Source of the DNA: Deltaproteobacteria bacterium
GTDB lineage: Bacteria > Desulfobacterota > Binatia > UTPRO1
Direction: 5' to 3'
NCBI GenBank assembly: GCA_016200545.1
Contig: JACQEO010000024.1
Coordinates: 32,131-96,130, forward strand
DNA: 64,000 nucleotides
The notes beneath the pieces were generated by a model. It did not search any database, was not told the DNA's origin, and saw only the letters and a list, made by a program, of their open reading frames with translations. Position numbers and translations under genes: made by a program. This document shows positions 9,269 to 16,475 of this stretch, piece after piece (within the stretch, counting starts at the first letter, position 1; each line of letters starts with the position of its first letter).

Positions 9269-9287
9269 ACGAAACGGTCGCTCCCTT

Positions 9288-10217
9288 CTACCCTGCGAGC
9301 AGGCGGAAGAGCGTCTCGGCGCCCCAGTGGATGGGCTCGGCAGCGGCGATCCCCAGCGCGAGAGCAACGGCCGCCGCAGCCACGAGCGTGCTCGAGCCGG
9401 GCCGGTCGGAGCCGGGAGCGCCATCGAGCAACGCCTGCACGCGGGCCTCCAAGTGATCGCCGAGCCATGCCACCAGTGCGGGGCGGCGCACGCGCAGGCG
9501 CGCCATGCGGACGAGCGCTTCCGCGACGCGCGGCGCATCGTGGACCGCGCGCGCTGCGTCGGCGTCGGCAGCCATCTCCTGGGCGCGAACGATGTGGCGC
9601 TCGAGCCAGCCCGCGATTCCCGGGACGTGGAAGGCGAGCGCGACCGAGGCGAGCAGGCGGCGGAGCGGGTCACGACGGCGGACATGCGCGTGCTCGTGGG
9701 CCATCACGACCTCGAGATCGGCCTCGGCGTGCGCGCCAACCAAGCCCCGCGAGACGTACACTCGCGGTCGCAAGAGGCCGACGACGAAAGCCTGCGGCTC
9801 CTCGAGCGGAAGCACATTGGGCTCTTGCTGCTGCCCCGCCGTGCGGAGGAACCGGCAGACCAGGGCCGAGCGCCTTGCGTTGCGTGCTGCCTGGACGAGC
9901 GCGCCGCCCACGCGGACGAGGGCGGCGATGGCGAGCACGAGGACGAGAAGGGAAGGCGGCGCCCCAGCGTGGCGCGCGCGGCAATGGTGGGCATGGCAGC
10001 CGAAGAACTCGATGTCGGCGAGTACGGCGGCGGCGCAGGTGAGCCCCGCAAGTGCCGGAGCCACGGCCGCCGCGAGGAGAACGCGGGCGCGCGCCGCCGG
10101 CGCCAGCACGCCGAGCCTTCGGGTCCCGAGGGCGAGCGCAGCAACGACCGTCACCGAGACAAAGGCCGCGACGACCGAGAGCGCGGCAGTGAACAGGAGC
10201 AGCACCGCCGCCGTCAT
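9288..10217 (-). CDS. M56-family (BlaR1-like) membrane metalloprotease
   Basis: The product is 309 residues, with three or more N-terminal hydrophobic spans and the zinc protease motif HEHAH at residues 174-178 within MAHEHAHVRRRDPLRRL. A further glutamate in RAQEMAADADA fits the third zinc ligand. This is the BlaR1/MecR1 protease domain, but there is no extracellular penicillin-binding sensor domain. The protein ends after one more hydrophobic segment, so the signal sensed is unlikely to be a beta-lactam through the usual domain. Its start overlaps the BlaI-type repressor gene by four bases (ATGA), the standard sensor-repressor arrangement in which the protease inactivates the repressor. Confidence 0.87.
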   Translation of the reverse strand: MTAAVLLLFTAALSVVAAFVSVTVVAALALGTRRLGVLAPAARARVLLAAAVAPALAGLTCAAAVLADIEFFGCHAHHCRARHAGAPPSLLVLVLAIAALVRVGGALVQAARNARRSALVCRFLRTAGQQQEPNVLPLEEPQAFVVGLLRPRVYVSRGLVGAHAEADLEVVMAHEHAHVRRRDPLRRLLASVALAFHVPGIAGWLERHIVRAQEMAADADAARAVHDAPRVAEALVRMARLRVRRPALVAWLGDHLEARVQALLDGAPGSDRPGSSTLVAAAAVALALGIAAAEPIHWGAETLFRLLAG

Positions 10218-10612
10218 GCTTTTCCCCGAGCGCGCTTCTGGACGAGCAACCGCTCGAGCCGGACGAGGGCTGCCTCATCGGTGTCGCCGACCAGGTCGAC
10301 GAAGGCGGCGAGTACCCCGGCGTTGGCGAGCGCGCGGACGCCGCCAGCCGCGTCGACCGCACGGCGGGCGACAAAAGCGTCGCGGTCGAGGGTTGGTGCG
10401 TAGCGGTAGGCGTGCGACACCTTGCGCCGCGTGAGCAGGCCCTTGCGGTAGAGCCGCTCGAGCGCCGAGCCGACGGTGTTCGCACTGATCCCCCGCCGCA
10501 GGCCGACTGTCTTGTGCGTCGCGGTGACATCCGCCTCACCGGTTCGCCAGACGTGCTCGAGCACCGCGTGCTCGAGGTCGCCGAGTCGTTGCAGAGGCCG
10601 CGTCACCTTCAC
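10214..10612 (-). CDS. BlaI/MecI-type transcriptional repressor
   Basis: The product is a 132-residue winged-helix regulator. The N-terminus (LGDLEHAVLEHVWRTGEADV) and the recognition region (ISANTVGSALERLYRKGLL, then RRKVSHAYRYAP) match the BlaI/MecI/CopY family. Members bind palindromic operators as dimers and are cleaved or displaced when the partner M56 protease is activated. The GTG start at 10612 shares one base with the stop of the upstream methyltransferase gene (TAGTG), and the stop overlaps the M56 start. Its likely targets are the two palindromes at 11018-11038 and 9231-9251, which would make the locus self-regulated. Confidence 0.88.
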   Translation of the reverse strand: MKVTRPLQRLGDLEHAVLEHVWRTGEADVTATHKTVGLRRGISANTVGSALERLYRKGLLTRRKVSHAYRYAPTLDRDAFVARRAVDAAGGVRALANAGVLAAFVDLVGDTDEAALVRLERLLVQKRARGKA

Positions 10613-10995
10613 TACATCCAGCGCCGCACCCTGGCGCGATAGGCCCGATACTGCTCACCGAACGTGGTCTCGATGAGCCTCTCCTCGGGCCGGATGAAAC
10701 GGTGCTGAAGCACGAGCACGGCGCCGACGTACATCGGGTTGCGGCTGTACCGATAGAGCCCGTGCGTCACGAGTGCCGTGGACTCGGTGAGCGGGCGGAG
10801 GGGGGTGCTTGCCTCCTTGAAGGCGCCCCGAGCCCAGACGACGCCAGCGCCGCCCCCCGCGAGCGGCACGAGGCCCACCAGCGAGAGCGGCGTCGCCACC
10901 ACGGTGGAGAGGGGGAGGAGTACGTGCAGTGCCACCATCGCGAGCAGCGCGAGCGCCGCCAGTTGCGGCGGCAGGAGCTTCGGCGATCGCTTCAC
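10612..10995 (-). CDS. Shortened ICMT-like methyltransferase paralogue
   Basis: The product of 127 residues (GTG at 10995; a GTG at 11001 is equally possible) resembles the isoprenylcysteine methyltransferase family. It ends with the SAM-binding pattern LYRYSRNPMYVG, then RPEERLIETTFGEQYRAYR. Between MYVGAVLVLQ and HRFIRPEER the family usually has an extra hydrophobic hairpin of roughly 25-30 residues, which is absent here. This suggests an in-frame deletion, and activity is doubtful. It heads the operon: the message probably begins at or next to the start codon because the -10 box lies only a few bases upstream, so translation may be leaderless. Confidence 0.65.
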   Translation of the reverse strand: MKRSPKLLPPQLAALALLAMVALHVLLPLSTVVATPLSLVGLVPLAGGGAGVVWARGAFKEASTPLRPLTESTALVTHGLYRYSRNPMYVGAVLVLQHRFIRPEERLIETTFGEQYRAYRARVRRWM

Positions 10996-11001
10996 GGTCA
11001 C

Positions 11002-11038
11002 AGCATAGAGCGGTAAGACTCCGATTGTCAATCGGAGT
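11002..11038 (-). promoter_or_regulatory. Promoter with a palindromic operator over the -35 box
   Basis: On the minus strand a consensus -35 box TTGACA (11026-11031) is followed after 18 bases by TATGCT (11002-11007), a good -10 box. A perfect 21-base palindrome, arms ACTCCGATTG and CAATCGGAGT around one base, spans 11018-11038 and is centred on the -35 box. A dimeric repressor bound there would block RNA polymerase. The site lies directly upstream of the operon that encodes a BlaI-type repressor, and a near copy lies at 9231-9251. The first GTG start codons follow the -10 box within 12 bases, so the transcript would be leaderless or nearly so. Confidence 0.75.
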
Positions 11039-11060
11039 TATGTTGGCCGGCGCGCGTCGC

Positions 11061-11873
11061 TCAGCGCTCGATGCGGACGGCGGAGTCGACAGCGGTGCCG
11101 AGAAAGCGGCCGCCGATCTTCGTGAAGCGGTCGGGGACGTCGGTCACGAAGAATGACGCCGAGCCCTCGCCCGCGGCGCGCGCCAGCGTACACGCGGCGA
11201 GCGTCGCCTCGACCTCGCGCGCCGTCTCGGCGGCGGAGTCGATCAGCTGCACCGTGGGACCGAGATATTCGGCGATCGTCTTCGCGAGCAGCGGATAGTG
11301 CGTGCAGCCGAGGACGAGGGTGTCGATCCCACTCTGGCGTAAGCTCGCGAGGTAGAGCGCGGCGGCCTGGCTGGTCACCTCGTTCTCGACCCAGCCTTCC
11401 TCGGCGAGCGGCACGAAGAGGGGGCACGCGCGGGTGTAGATCTCGAGGTCGGGATCGAGGGCGCGGAGCGCGCGCGTGTAGCTGCCGCTCGCGATCGTCG
11501 CCTCGGTGCCGATCACGCCGACCTTGCGGTTGCGCGTGGTCGCGATCGCGGCACGCGCGCCCGGCTCGATGACGCCGATCACCGGCACGTCGAAGCGCGC
11601 GCGCAGCACGTCGAGCGCGACCGACGAGGCGGTGTTGCACGCCACCACGACCATCTTCACGCCCTTGTCGACGAGGAACTGCGTGTTCTCGATCGCATAG
11701 CGCGTCACCACCTCTGCCGACTTCGTGCCGTAGGGATGGCGCGCGGTGTCGCCGAGGTAGAGCAGGTGCTCGCCCGGCACCGTCTCGCGCAGGCGATGCA
11801 GGACCGTCAGGCCGCCCACCCCCGAGTCGAAGATGCCGATGCCCGCGTCCGCACGCACACTCATGCTCGTCAT
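11061..11873 (-). CDS. murI: MurI, glutamate racemase
   Basis: This enzyme makes D-glutamate for peptidoglycan by racemising L-glutamate without a cofactor. The protein is 270 residues from the ATG at 11873. The two catalytic cysteines lie in the expected motifs, VVACNTAS in the first half and VLGCTHYPLL in the second. The N-terminal IGIFDSGVGGLTVL and LGDTARHPYG are also family hallmarks. The gene overlaps the upstream radical SAM gene by four bases, so it is translationally coupled to it. An ATG at 11864 (MSVRADAG) is an alternative start. Confidence 0.96.
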   Translation of the reverse strand: MTSMSVRADAGIGIFDSGVGGLTVLHRLRETVPGEHLLYLGDTARHPYGTKSAEVVTRYAIENTQFLVDKGVKMVVVACNTASSVALDVLRARFDVPVIGVIEPGARAAIATTRNRKVGVIGTEATIASGSYTRALRALDPDLEIYTRACPLFVPLAEEGWVENEVTSQAAALYLASLRQSGIDTLVLGCTHYPLLAKTIAEYLGPTVQLIDSAAETAREVEATLAACTLARAAGEGSASFFVTDVPDRFTKIGGRFLGTAVDSAVRIER

Positions 11874-12976
11874 CGCGCCGCCAGGAGCGCGCCGAGCGCT
11901 TGCTCGCGCGCCGGCGGCACGCCGAAGACCCGCTCCCACACGTCCGGCGTCTCCATGCAGAGGTAGAGCGGCACACGAGGGAGCGCCGCCTCCACGAAGC
12001 CGCGCACCGTCCGGTACATGCGGACGCGCAGCGGTTGGAAGTCGCGCCACTTGCCGTCCACACCCGCAACCTGCTCGCCGGCGAGAAGCGGCGTCGCCGG
12101 AAAGCGCGCGCGCATCACCGTGCGGAGCGCCGGTGACAAACGGAGCGCTCCCATGCTGACCCACGCCAACCGCGCCACCGGCACCGCGACGGCGATCTCG
12201 TGGAGGAGATCGCGGTACCCCTCCTCCCAGCCCGCGTGCTCGACCAGCGGATCGAGGTGGACGCCGACCTTGTAGCCGGCGGCGGCGACCCGGCGCATGG
12301 CGGCGAGCCGCGCGCCCACGGGCGTGGTGCCGATCTCGGCGACCTGCACGGCGGCCGCGGGGGCGAGCGACCACGAGACGACGACGCGACCCTGCGGATC
12401 GAGCGTGACCAGGTCGTCGACGGCGTCGGTCTTGGTCTTCAGCTCCAAGAGCGCGTTCCGCCGCGCCGCGAAGAACGGCACCAACTCGCGGCTCAAGCCC
12501 GTCAGCGGATCGAGGGCGAGGCTGTCGGCGAGCTCGCCGGTGCCGATGCGGAACTGCCGCTCCGGGTGCCGGTCGAGGAGGCGTCCCACCTCGGCGAGGG
12601 CCGTCTCCGGATTCACGTAGGCGGTGAGCGCCGGATTGTCGGCGAGGTACTCCTGAAGAAAACAGTAGCGGCAGTCCATCGGGCAGTTCGAGGCGAAGGT
12701 GAGGACGAGGTAGTTGCAGCAGGCCATGCCACGCGTACCCGCCGGGCAGTGCTCGAGGAACGTGCCGCGCCACGGCGCCAGCAGCAGGCGCCGCTTCGCC
12801 GCCGCGAAGTCCCCGCCGCGGAGCGCGCGGCGGTCGTCGATGATCGTCACTGGAACCTCGGGCACGCGGGCGCGGCACCGCCGCACCATCGGCGCGTTCT
12901 CGCAGCCGCGCTCGATCAGGATCGCCTCGGGCACGAACACGAGCGCCGTCGTAGCATCGCGCGGCAGCGGCGTCAC
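11870..12976 (-). CDS. Spore photoproduct lyase-like radical SAM protein
   Basis: The protein is 368 residues from a GTG at 12976 that overlaps the upstream stop (GTGA). The iron-sulfur motif is C98-x3-C102-x2-C105 in NCPMDCRYCFLQEYL, the spacing of radical SAM enzymes, and the surrounding sequence matches the spore photoproduct lyase family, which reverses a UV thymine lesion in spores. The TGELADSLALD and ELKTKTDAVDDL segments also fit. Many non-spore-formers carry such homologues whose substrate is unknown. Here it is coupled to an unknown 163-residue protein upstream and murI downstream. No sporulation gene is in the window, so I do not infer spores. Confidence 0.82.
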   Translation of the reverse strand: MTPLPRDATTALVFVPEAILIERGCENAPMVRRCRARVPEVPVTIIDDRRALRGGDFAAAKRRLLLAPWRGTFLEHCPAGTRGMACCNYLVLTFASNCPMDCRYCFLQEYLADNPALTAYVNPETALAEVGRLLDRHPERQFRIGTGELADSLALDPLTGLSRELVPFFAARRNALLELKTKTDAVDDLVTLDPQGRVVVSWSLAPAAAVQVAEIGTTPVGARLAAMRRVAAAGYKVGVHLDPLVEHAGWEEGYRDLLHEIAVAVPVARLAWVSMGALRLSPALRTVMRARFPATPLLAGEQVAGVDGKWRDFQPLRVRMYRTVRGFVEAALPRVPLYLCMETPDVWERVFGVPPAREQALGALLAAR

Positions 12977-13464
12977 GCCTCGTCGAGCAGCGCGAAGAGC
13001 CGATCGACGTCGCCGCGCGCGATCCGCGTTCGTAGACTTTCGACCGCGGTGGCGAGCTCGGCCGCCGAGCGCGCGCGAATGGTGACGGTCACGACGCCGC
13101 CCTCGAGCGCCGGCGGCGGCGTGATGCCGACCGTCGGCCCGCACTCCATGGCACGAAGGTGGTCGGCGAGCACGCGCTCGCGCGCCACCAGGCGCGGATA
13201 GCGCAGACGCCGCAACCGTTCCTTCCAGCGCTTCAGACGCTCGGGCGCCGACCCGCCTGCGGTAAGCAGCGCTCGCAGGTCGGGGTCGGCAAGTACAACG
13301 CCCGGTGATGTCCCGTCACGGATCGCGATGTCGTCCAGCCAATCGATCATGTCGCTCAAGTGGTGCGCGCTCGGACGGAGCGCGTCGACGACGGCCGCAA
13401 GCGCGGAGCGCGCCTCGACCGGCCACGCAGCCGTACGCGCTGCGAGGATCTCGTCGCGCGTCAC
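12973..13464 (-). CDS. Unknown protein coupled to the radical SAM gene
   Basis: This 163-residue product (GTG at 13464) overlaps both neighbours by four bases, so it is certainly translated in the operon. I do not recognise a family. The middle is strongly basic and helical (APERLKRWKERLRRLRYPRLVARERVLADHL region, residues about 72-102). The C-terminal part reads as a beta-alpha unit, with TVGITPPPALEGGVVTVTIR followed by a helix rich in Arg and Ala. The opening includes a motif HHLSDMIDWLDDIAIRDG. The tight coupling to a photoproduct-lyase-like enzyme suggests it is a partner or DNA-binding accessory, but this is inference. Confidence 0.7.
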   Translation of the reverse strand: MTRDEILAARTAAWPVEARSALAAVVDALRPSAHHLSDMIDWLDDIAIRDGTSPGVVLADPDLRALLTAGGSAPERLKRWKERLRRLRYPRLVARERVLADHLRAMECGPTVGITPPPALEGGVVTVTIRARSAAELATAVESLRTRIARGDVDRLFALLDEA

Positions 13465-14354
13465 GCTCGGACCTTCCCGAACGGCTCGCCGGCGGGCGCA
13501 CTGGCGCGTACCGAAGGCGCCTGCGCCGTGAAGGCGGCGGCGAGTCGCCGGTAGCGCGACGCTTCCTCGCTCCGGCCGCGACGTTGGGCGCCGGCCGCGA
13601 GCACGGCGCATTTGGCGCAGGCAACGGCGACGACCGCCGCCCGCTCCTCGTCGCGGAGCGGCACGGTCGCCAGGAGCTTGGCGAGCGCCGCCACCCGCCA
13701 GCGATCGAGGCCCCACGTCGAGCGCGAGAGCTGGCCGGCGTGGCCGCCGCGCTTCACGACCAGCGCCTCCGCGACCAGACCGACGGCCTCGCGCGCCGTC
13801 ACGCGCAGCCAGAGCTCGTAGTCCTCGCACACCGCGAATGCCTCGTCGAAGCCGCCGTACGACTCGAAGAGCGCGCGTGCGAGCACCACCGCAGACGGAC
13901 TCACCAGGCAGCGCGCGAGGCTCCGCAGAAAGATCCGCTCCTCCTTGCGATGCCAGTCGCGTGGATTGCGATGGCGGCCGGCGTCGATCCAGCGTTCCTC
14001 GGTCTGTGCCAGGCAGTACTGCGGACGGGCCTCGAGCCACGCCATCTGGCGGGCGAGCTTCTGCGGTAGCCAGAGGTCGTCCGAATCGAGAAAGGCGATC
14101 CAGCGGGCGTCGAGGACGGCCGCGCCGGCGTTGCGCGCGGCGGCGACGCCGCGACCGGGCTGGCAGACGACGCGCGCCGGCACCACAGCGCCGGCGAGCG
14201 CCGCCTCGGCGGCGGCCGCCGAGCCGTCCGCGGAGCCGTCGTCGACGACCACGATCCCGAGGTCGCGGTAGGTCTGGCCGCGCACCGAGGCGATCGCCTC
14301 GCACACCATCGCCGCGCGGTCGCGGACCGGGATCACGACCGCGACGTTCGGCAC
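13461..14354 (-). CDS. Family 2 glycosyltransferase
   Basis: The product is a 297-residue GT-A fold enzyme. The start VAVVIPVRDRAAMVCEAIAS, the VVDDGSADGS motif, RNAGAAVLDARWIAFLDSDD (metal-binding DSD) and the acceptor-site motif CEDYELWLR give a complete GT2 signature. It probably transfers a sugar from a nucleotide donor to a cell-surface glycan or lipid; donor and acceptor cannot be told. It has no membrane span. The stop overlaps the next gene by four bases, and engB lies 12 bases upstream, so it belongs to the same long minus-strand operon. Confidence 0.87.
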   Translation of the reverse strand: MPNVAVVIPVRDRAAMVCEAIASVRGQTYRDLGIVVVDDGSADGSAAAAEAALAGAVVPARVVCQPGRGVAAARNAGAAVLDARWIAFLDSDDLWLPQKLARQMAWLEARPQYCLAQTEERWIDAGRHRNPRDWHRKEERIFLRSLARCLVSPSAVVLARALFESYGGFDEAFAVCEDYELWLRVTAREAVGLVAEALVVKRGGHAGQLSRSTWGLDRWRVAALAKLLATVPLRDEERAAVVAVACAKCAVLAAGAQRRGRSEEASRYRRLAAAFTAQAPSVRASAPAGEPFGKVRA

Positions 14355-14366
14355 CGTGACGCTCCG

Positions 14367-14987
14367 CTAGGCATCGTCGCCACTCGTGCGCCGGGCGCGC
14401 CCGCCGCGGACGCGCGGCGCCCGCGTCCAGGTCGTGATCGCGCGCCAGACGGCGTCGACGCCCTCGCCGGTCACCGCCGAGAAGGCGACGACCGGTACCG
14501 GCGCGGTCGCGAGCGCGCGCGCCATCCGCGCCCGCTCGCTCCGTCCGAGTTTGTCGATCTTGGTCGCGACGACGAGCGCGGGCACGGCGAGGGCCGCCAC
14601 GAAATCGAGCAGCGCGTGCTCCTCCTCCTCGAGGCCACGGCGCACGTCGACGAGCAGGACGACGCCGGCGAGCGTGCCGCGGGTCCCGAGGTAGCTCTCG
14701 ACGAGCGGACGCCACGCCGCGCGCGCCGCCTTCGAGACCCGCGCGTACCCGTAGCCAGGAAGGTCGACGAAGCCGATGCGGTCGTCGATGGCGAAGAAGT
14801 TGAGCTGCTGCGTCCGTCCCGGTGTCGAGCTGGTGCGCGCCAGACCATGCCGTCCGAGGATGCGGTTGATCGCCGACGACTTGCCGACGTTCGAGCGCCC
14901 TGCAAACGCCACCTCGGGATGGCGCACCGGCGGGAACCGTCCGGGCTCCGTCGCCGCGCCGACGAACTCCGCGCGCGTGACCTTCAT
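14367..14987 (-). CDS. engB: EngB/YihA ribosome-biogenesis GTPase
   Basis: This essential-type GTPase helps assemble the large ribosomal subunit (and has been linked to cell division). The 206-residue protein shows G1 GRSNVGKSS, G2 with SSTPGRTQQLNFF, G3 DLPGYGYA and G4 TKIDK in order. The family signature VDLPGYGYARVSK is intact. The ATG at 14987 overlaps the stop of the DUF309 gene by four bases. The C-terminal 15 residues are basic. It is unusual only in being within an operon with envelope genes. Confidence 0.96.
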   Translation of the reverse strand: MKVTRAEFVGAATEPGRFPPVRHPEVAFAGRSNVGKSSAINRILGRHGLARTSSTPGRTQQLNFFAIDDRIGFVDLPGYGYARVSKAARAAWRPLVESYLGTRGTLAGVVLLVDVRRGLEEEEHALLDFVAALAVPALVVATKIDKLGRSERARMARALATAPVPVVAFSAVTGEGVDAVWRAITTWTRAPRVRGGRARRTSGDDA

Positions 14988-15343
14988 CGCCGTGATGCCG
15001 GCAGCAGCCGCGGCGGAACCGGGGCGAGCGGACGTCCGTCGCGGCGTGCCGCGGCGAGACGCTCGAGATCGACCGCAACGCCGGCACGTAGGCGGGCGAG
15101 ATCGACGCCGCAATGATCGTCGGCGTACGGCGCGAGCTTCTTGAGCCCCATGGCGAGCAGCTTCTCGCCACCCGCGTGGCCCGCGGTGAGCTTATGGTAG
15201 CCGACGGCGATCTGAATCAGCCCCAGGACGAAGTTCCAGTCTTCCGCGGCGGTGTCGTCGAGCAGCTCCTCGAGCGCCTCGTGGCACTCGAAGAACCGCC
15301 CGGCGTTGTACTCGCGGAGGGCTGCCTGGAGCCCCGGGGTCAC
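14984..15343 (-). CDS. DUF309 domain protein
   Basis: The product is a small 119-residue all-helical protein with the DUF309 signature: YNAGRFFECHEALEELL and, further on, GLIQIAVGYHKL. The conserved FECHE motif could bind a metal. The family is widespread but its function is unknown. The GTG start at 15343 overlaps the stop of the upstream lipoprotein gene and its stop overlaps engB, so it is translated as part of a coupled chain. Confidence 0.85.
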   Translation of the reverse strand: MTPGLQAALREYNAGRFFECHEALEELLDDTAAEDWNFVLGLIQIAVGYHKLTAGHAGGEKLLAMGLKKLAPYADDHCGVDLARLRAGVAVDLERLAAARRDGRPLAPVPPRLLPASRR

Positions 15344-15939
15344 GACGTCTTCGGCGCCGCCCCCATGTCGCCCGACTTGATGCCCTTGTCGATGCCGGCG
15401 ACGAGATTGTCGAAGGCTTCTTTGATCGCCGTCTTCTGCACGTTGACGGGCGCGGGGATGTTCACCTTGTCCTTCTGCGTGGCCTTGTAGGTGACGAACG
15501 TCGCCTTGCCGCCGTCAGTGGAGGTGAGGATGTACTCGCCGACGATGTCTGCGAGCGTGCTGTCGAGCGTCTTGAACTTCACGACCTTGTCGGACGGCTG
15601 CAGCGTGAGCTCCATGGTGAACGCCTGCACCTGCCCGAGCGTCGACACCCGGTAGTCCACGACCTTGGTGTTGCCCTCGTCCTTCACGAGCTTCGTCTGC
15701 TGGTACTGCTCGCTGTACTTCTCGAGGCGTTCCGGCGTCTGGAAGCCCTGCCACACCCTCTCGATCGGCTCGTCGATCTTCTTGGTCAAACGGATGGTGA
15801 ACGTGTCCCCGGTCTTCTCCAGGAGGTCGCCTTCCTCGAGCTTCGGGGCGCAGCCGGCGATCAGAAGGGCAACGACACAGGCCGCCGCGAGCAACCGTCC
15901 TGTGCGCCTCACTGCCCTTTCGAGTGTCGTCATCTGCAT
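15340..15939 (-). CDS. Lipoprotein with an SRPBCC (START-like) domain
   Basis: The protein has 199 residues from the ATG at 15939. A signal peptide ends in the lipobox LIAGC with the lipidated cysteine at residue 30, so it is anchored to a membrane. The mature part begins with an acidic linker and then a helix-grip fold (KKIDEPIERVWQGFQTPERL, then strands ending in KATQKDK), typical of polyketide-cyclase/START-like proteins that hold a hydrophobic ligand. The likely role is binding a lipid or other hydrophobic molecule in the periplasm, which is inference. The start of the 210-residue frame at 15972 overlaps the upstream gene and is less likely. Confidence 0.72.
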   Translation of the reverse strand: MQMTTLERAVRRTGRLLAAACVVALLIAGCAPKLEEGDLLEKTGDTFTIRLTKKIDEPIERVWQGFQTPERLEKYSEQYQQTKLVKDEGNTKVVDYRVSTLGQVQAFTMELTLQPSDKVVKFKTLDSTLADIVGEYILTSTDGGKATFVTYKATQKDKVNIPAPVNVQKTAIKEAFDNLVAGIDKGIKSGDMGAAPKTS

Positions 15940-15968
15940 GGTCGTCGTCTCCTCTCGTTCGCGAAACG

Positions 15969-16475
15969 TCAATAGGCCTCGCCGCGTCGCCCGCGATCGC
16001 GGTCACCGAGCGGCTCTTCTCGCCGCTCGTCACGCGATGTCTCGGCGTCGTCGGCGCTGCCGCTGAAGTAAATTTGATCGTCGCCGCGCAGCATCGACGG
16101 CGTGACCACGTACGTACCGCCGAGCGACGGCCGCCAGATCGCCGACGCGACGTCCAGGTTGCCGCCGGTGAGGAGGAAGGCGAAGCCGCCGGTCAAACCG
16201 CCGAGCGTCGCATACACCACCTTCACCGGCATGTACACGAGATCGACAAAGACCGTCCCGACGCCGATCCCGAAATCATTGGCATAGGCCTCGACGGCGA
16301 GCGCCGGCCGCGCCACGCCGATCGTGAGCGTCAAGGCGAGCGCCACGACGACCTGTCGCGCCAATCGCCCCGCACGTGAGTGCCCCGCCGCCGCCCCGAC
16401 TTCCTCGATCATCTTGCTCATCTCGCTCATCTTGCTCATTTTGCCCATTGCTGGCCCTCCTCCCATCGTGGTCAT
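15969..16475 (-). CDS. Unknown exported protein with a Met-rich N-terminal repeat
   Basis: This 168-residue product starts at an ATG (16475) overlapping the CinA-like gene's stop by four bases. Residues 10-22 read MGKMSKMSEMSKM, encoded by a short tandem repeat (about 16406-16448). A hydrophobic span follows (QVVVALALTLTIGVARPALA), resembling a signal peptide with a very long n-region. The translation may really start at one of the inner ATGs, for example 16448. A second hydrophobic area (GVGTVFVDLVYMPVKVVYATLGGLTGGFAFLL) suggests a membrane or lipid-binding protein. The end is highly charged. Small proteins with this middle motif occur next to lipoproteins in other deltaproteobacteria; the function is unknown. 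Confidence 0.6.
   Translation of the reverse strand: MTTMGGGPAMGKMSKMSEMSKMIEEVGAAAGHSRAGRLARQVVVALALTLTIGVARPALAVEAYANDFGIGVGTVFVDLVYMPVKVVYATLGGLTGGFAFLLTGGNLDVASAIWRPSLGGTYVVTPSMLRGDDQIYFSGSADDAETSRDERREEPLGDRDRGRRGEAY

Noticed and set aside
9288..10612. Beta-lactam resistance switch
   Set aside because: The M56 protein lacks the penicillin-binding sensor domain, and no beta-lactamase or alternative PBP is linked.
11870..12976. Sporulation capacity inferred from the photoproduct-lyase-like gene
   Set aside because: The family occurs in non-spore-formers and no sporulation gene is in the window.
13465..15171. 732-codon minus-strand frame covering the glycosyltransferase, engB and DUF309 genes
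   Set aside because: Only its last 163 codons (from 13464) are a separate gene. The earlier part is Arg-rich and overlaps recognised genes in another frame.
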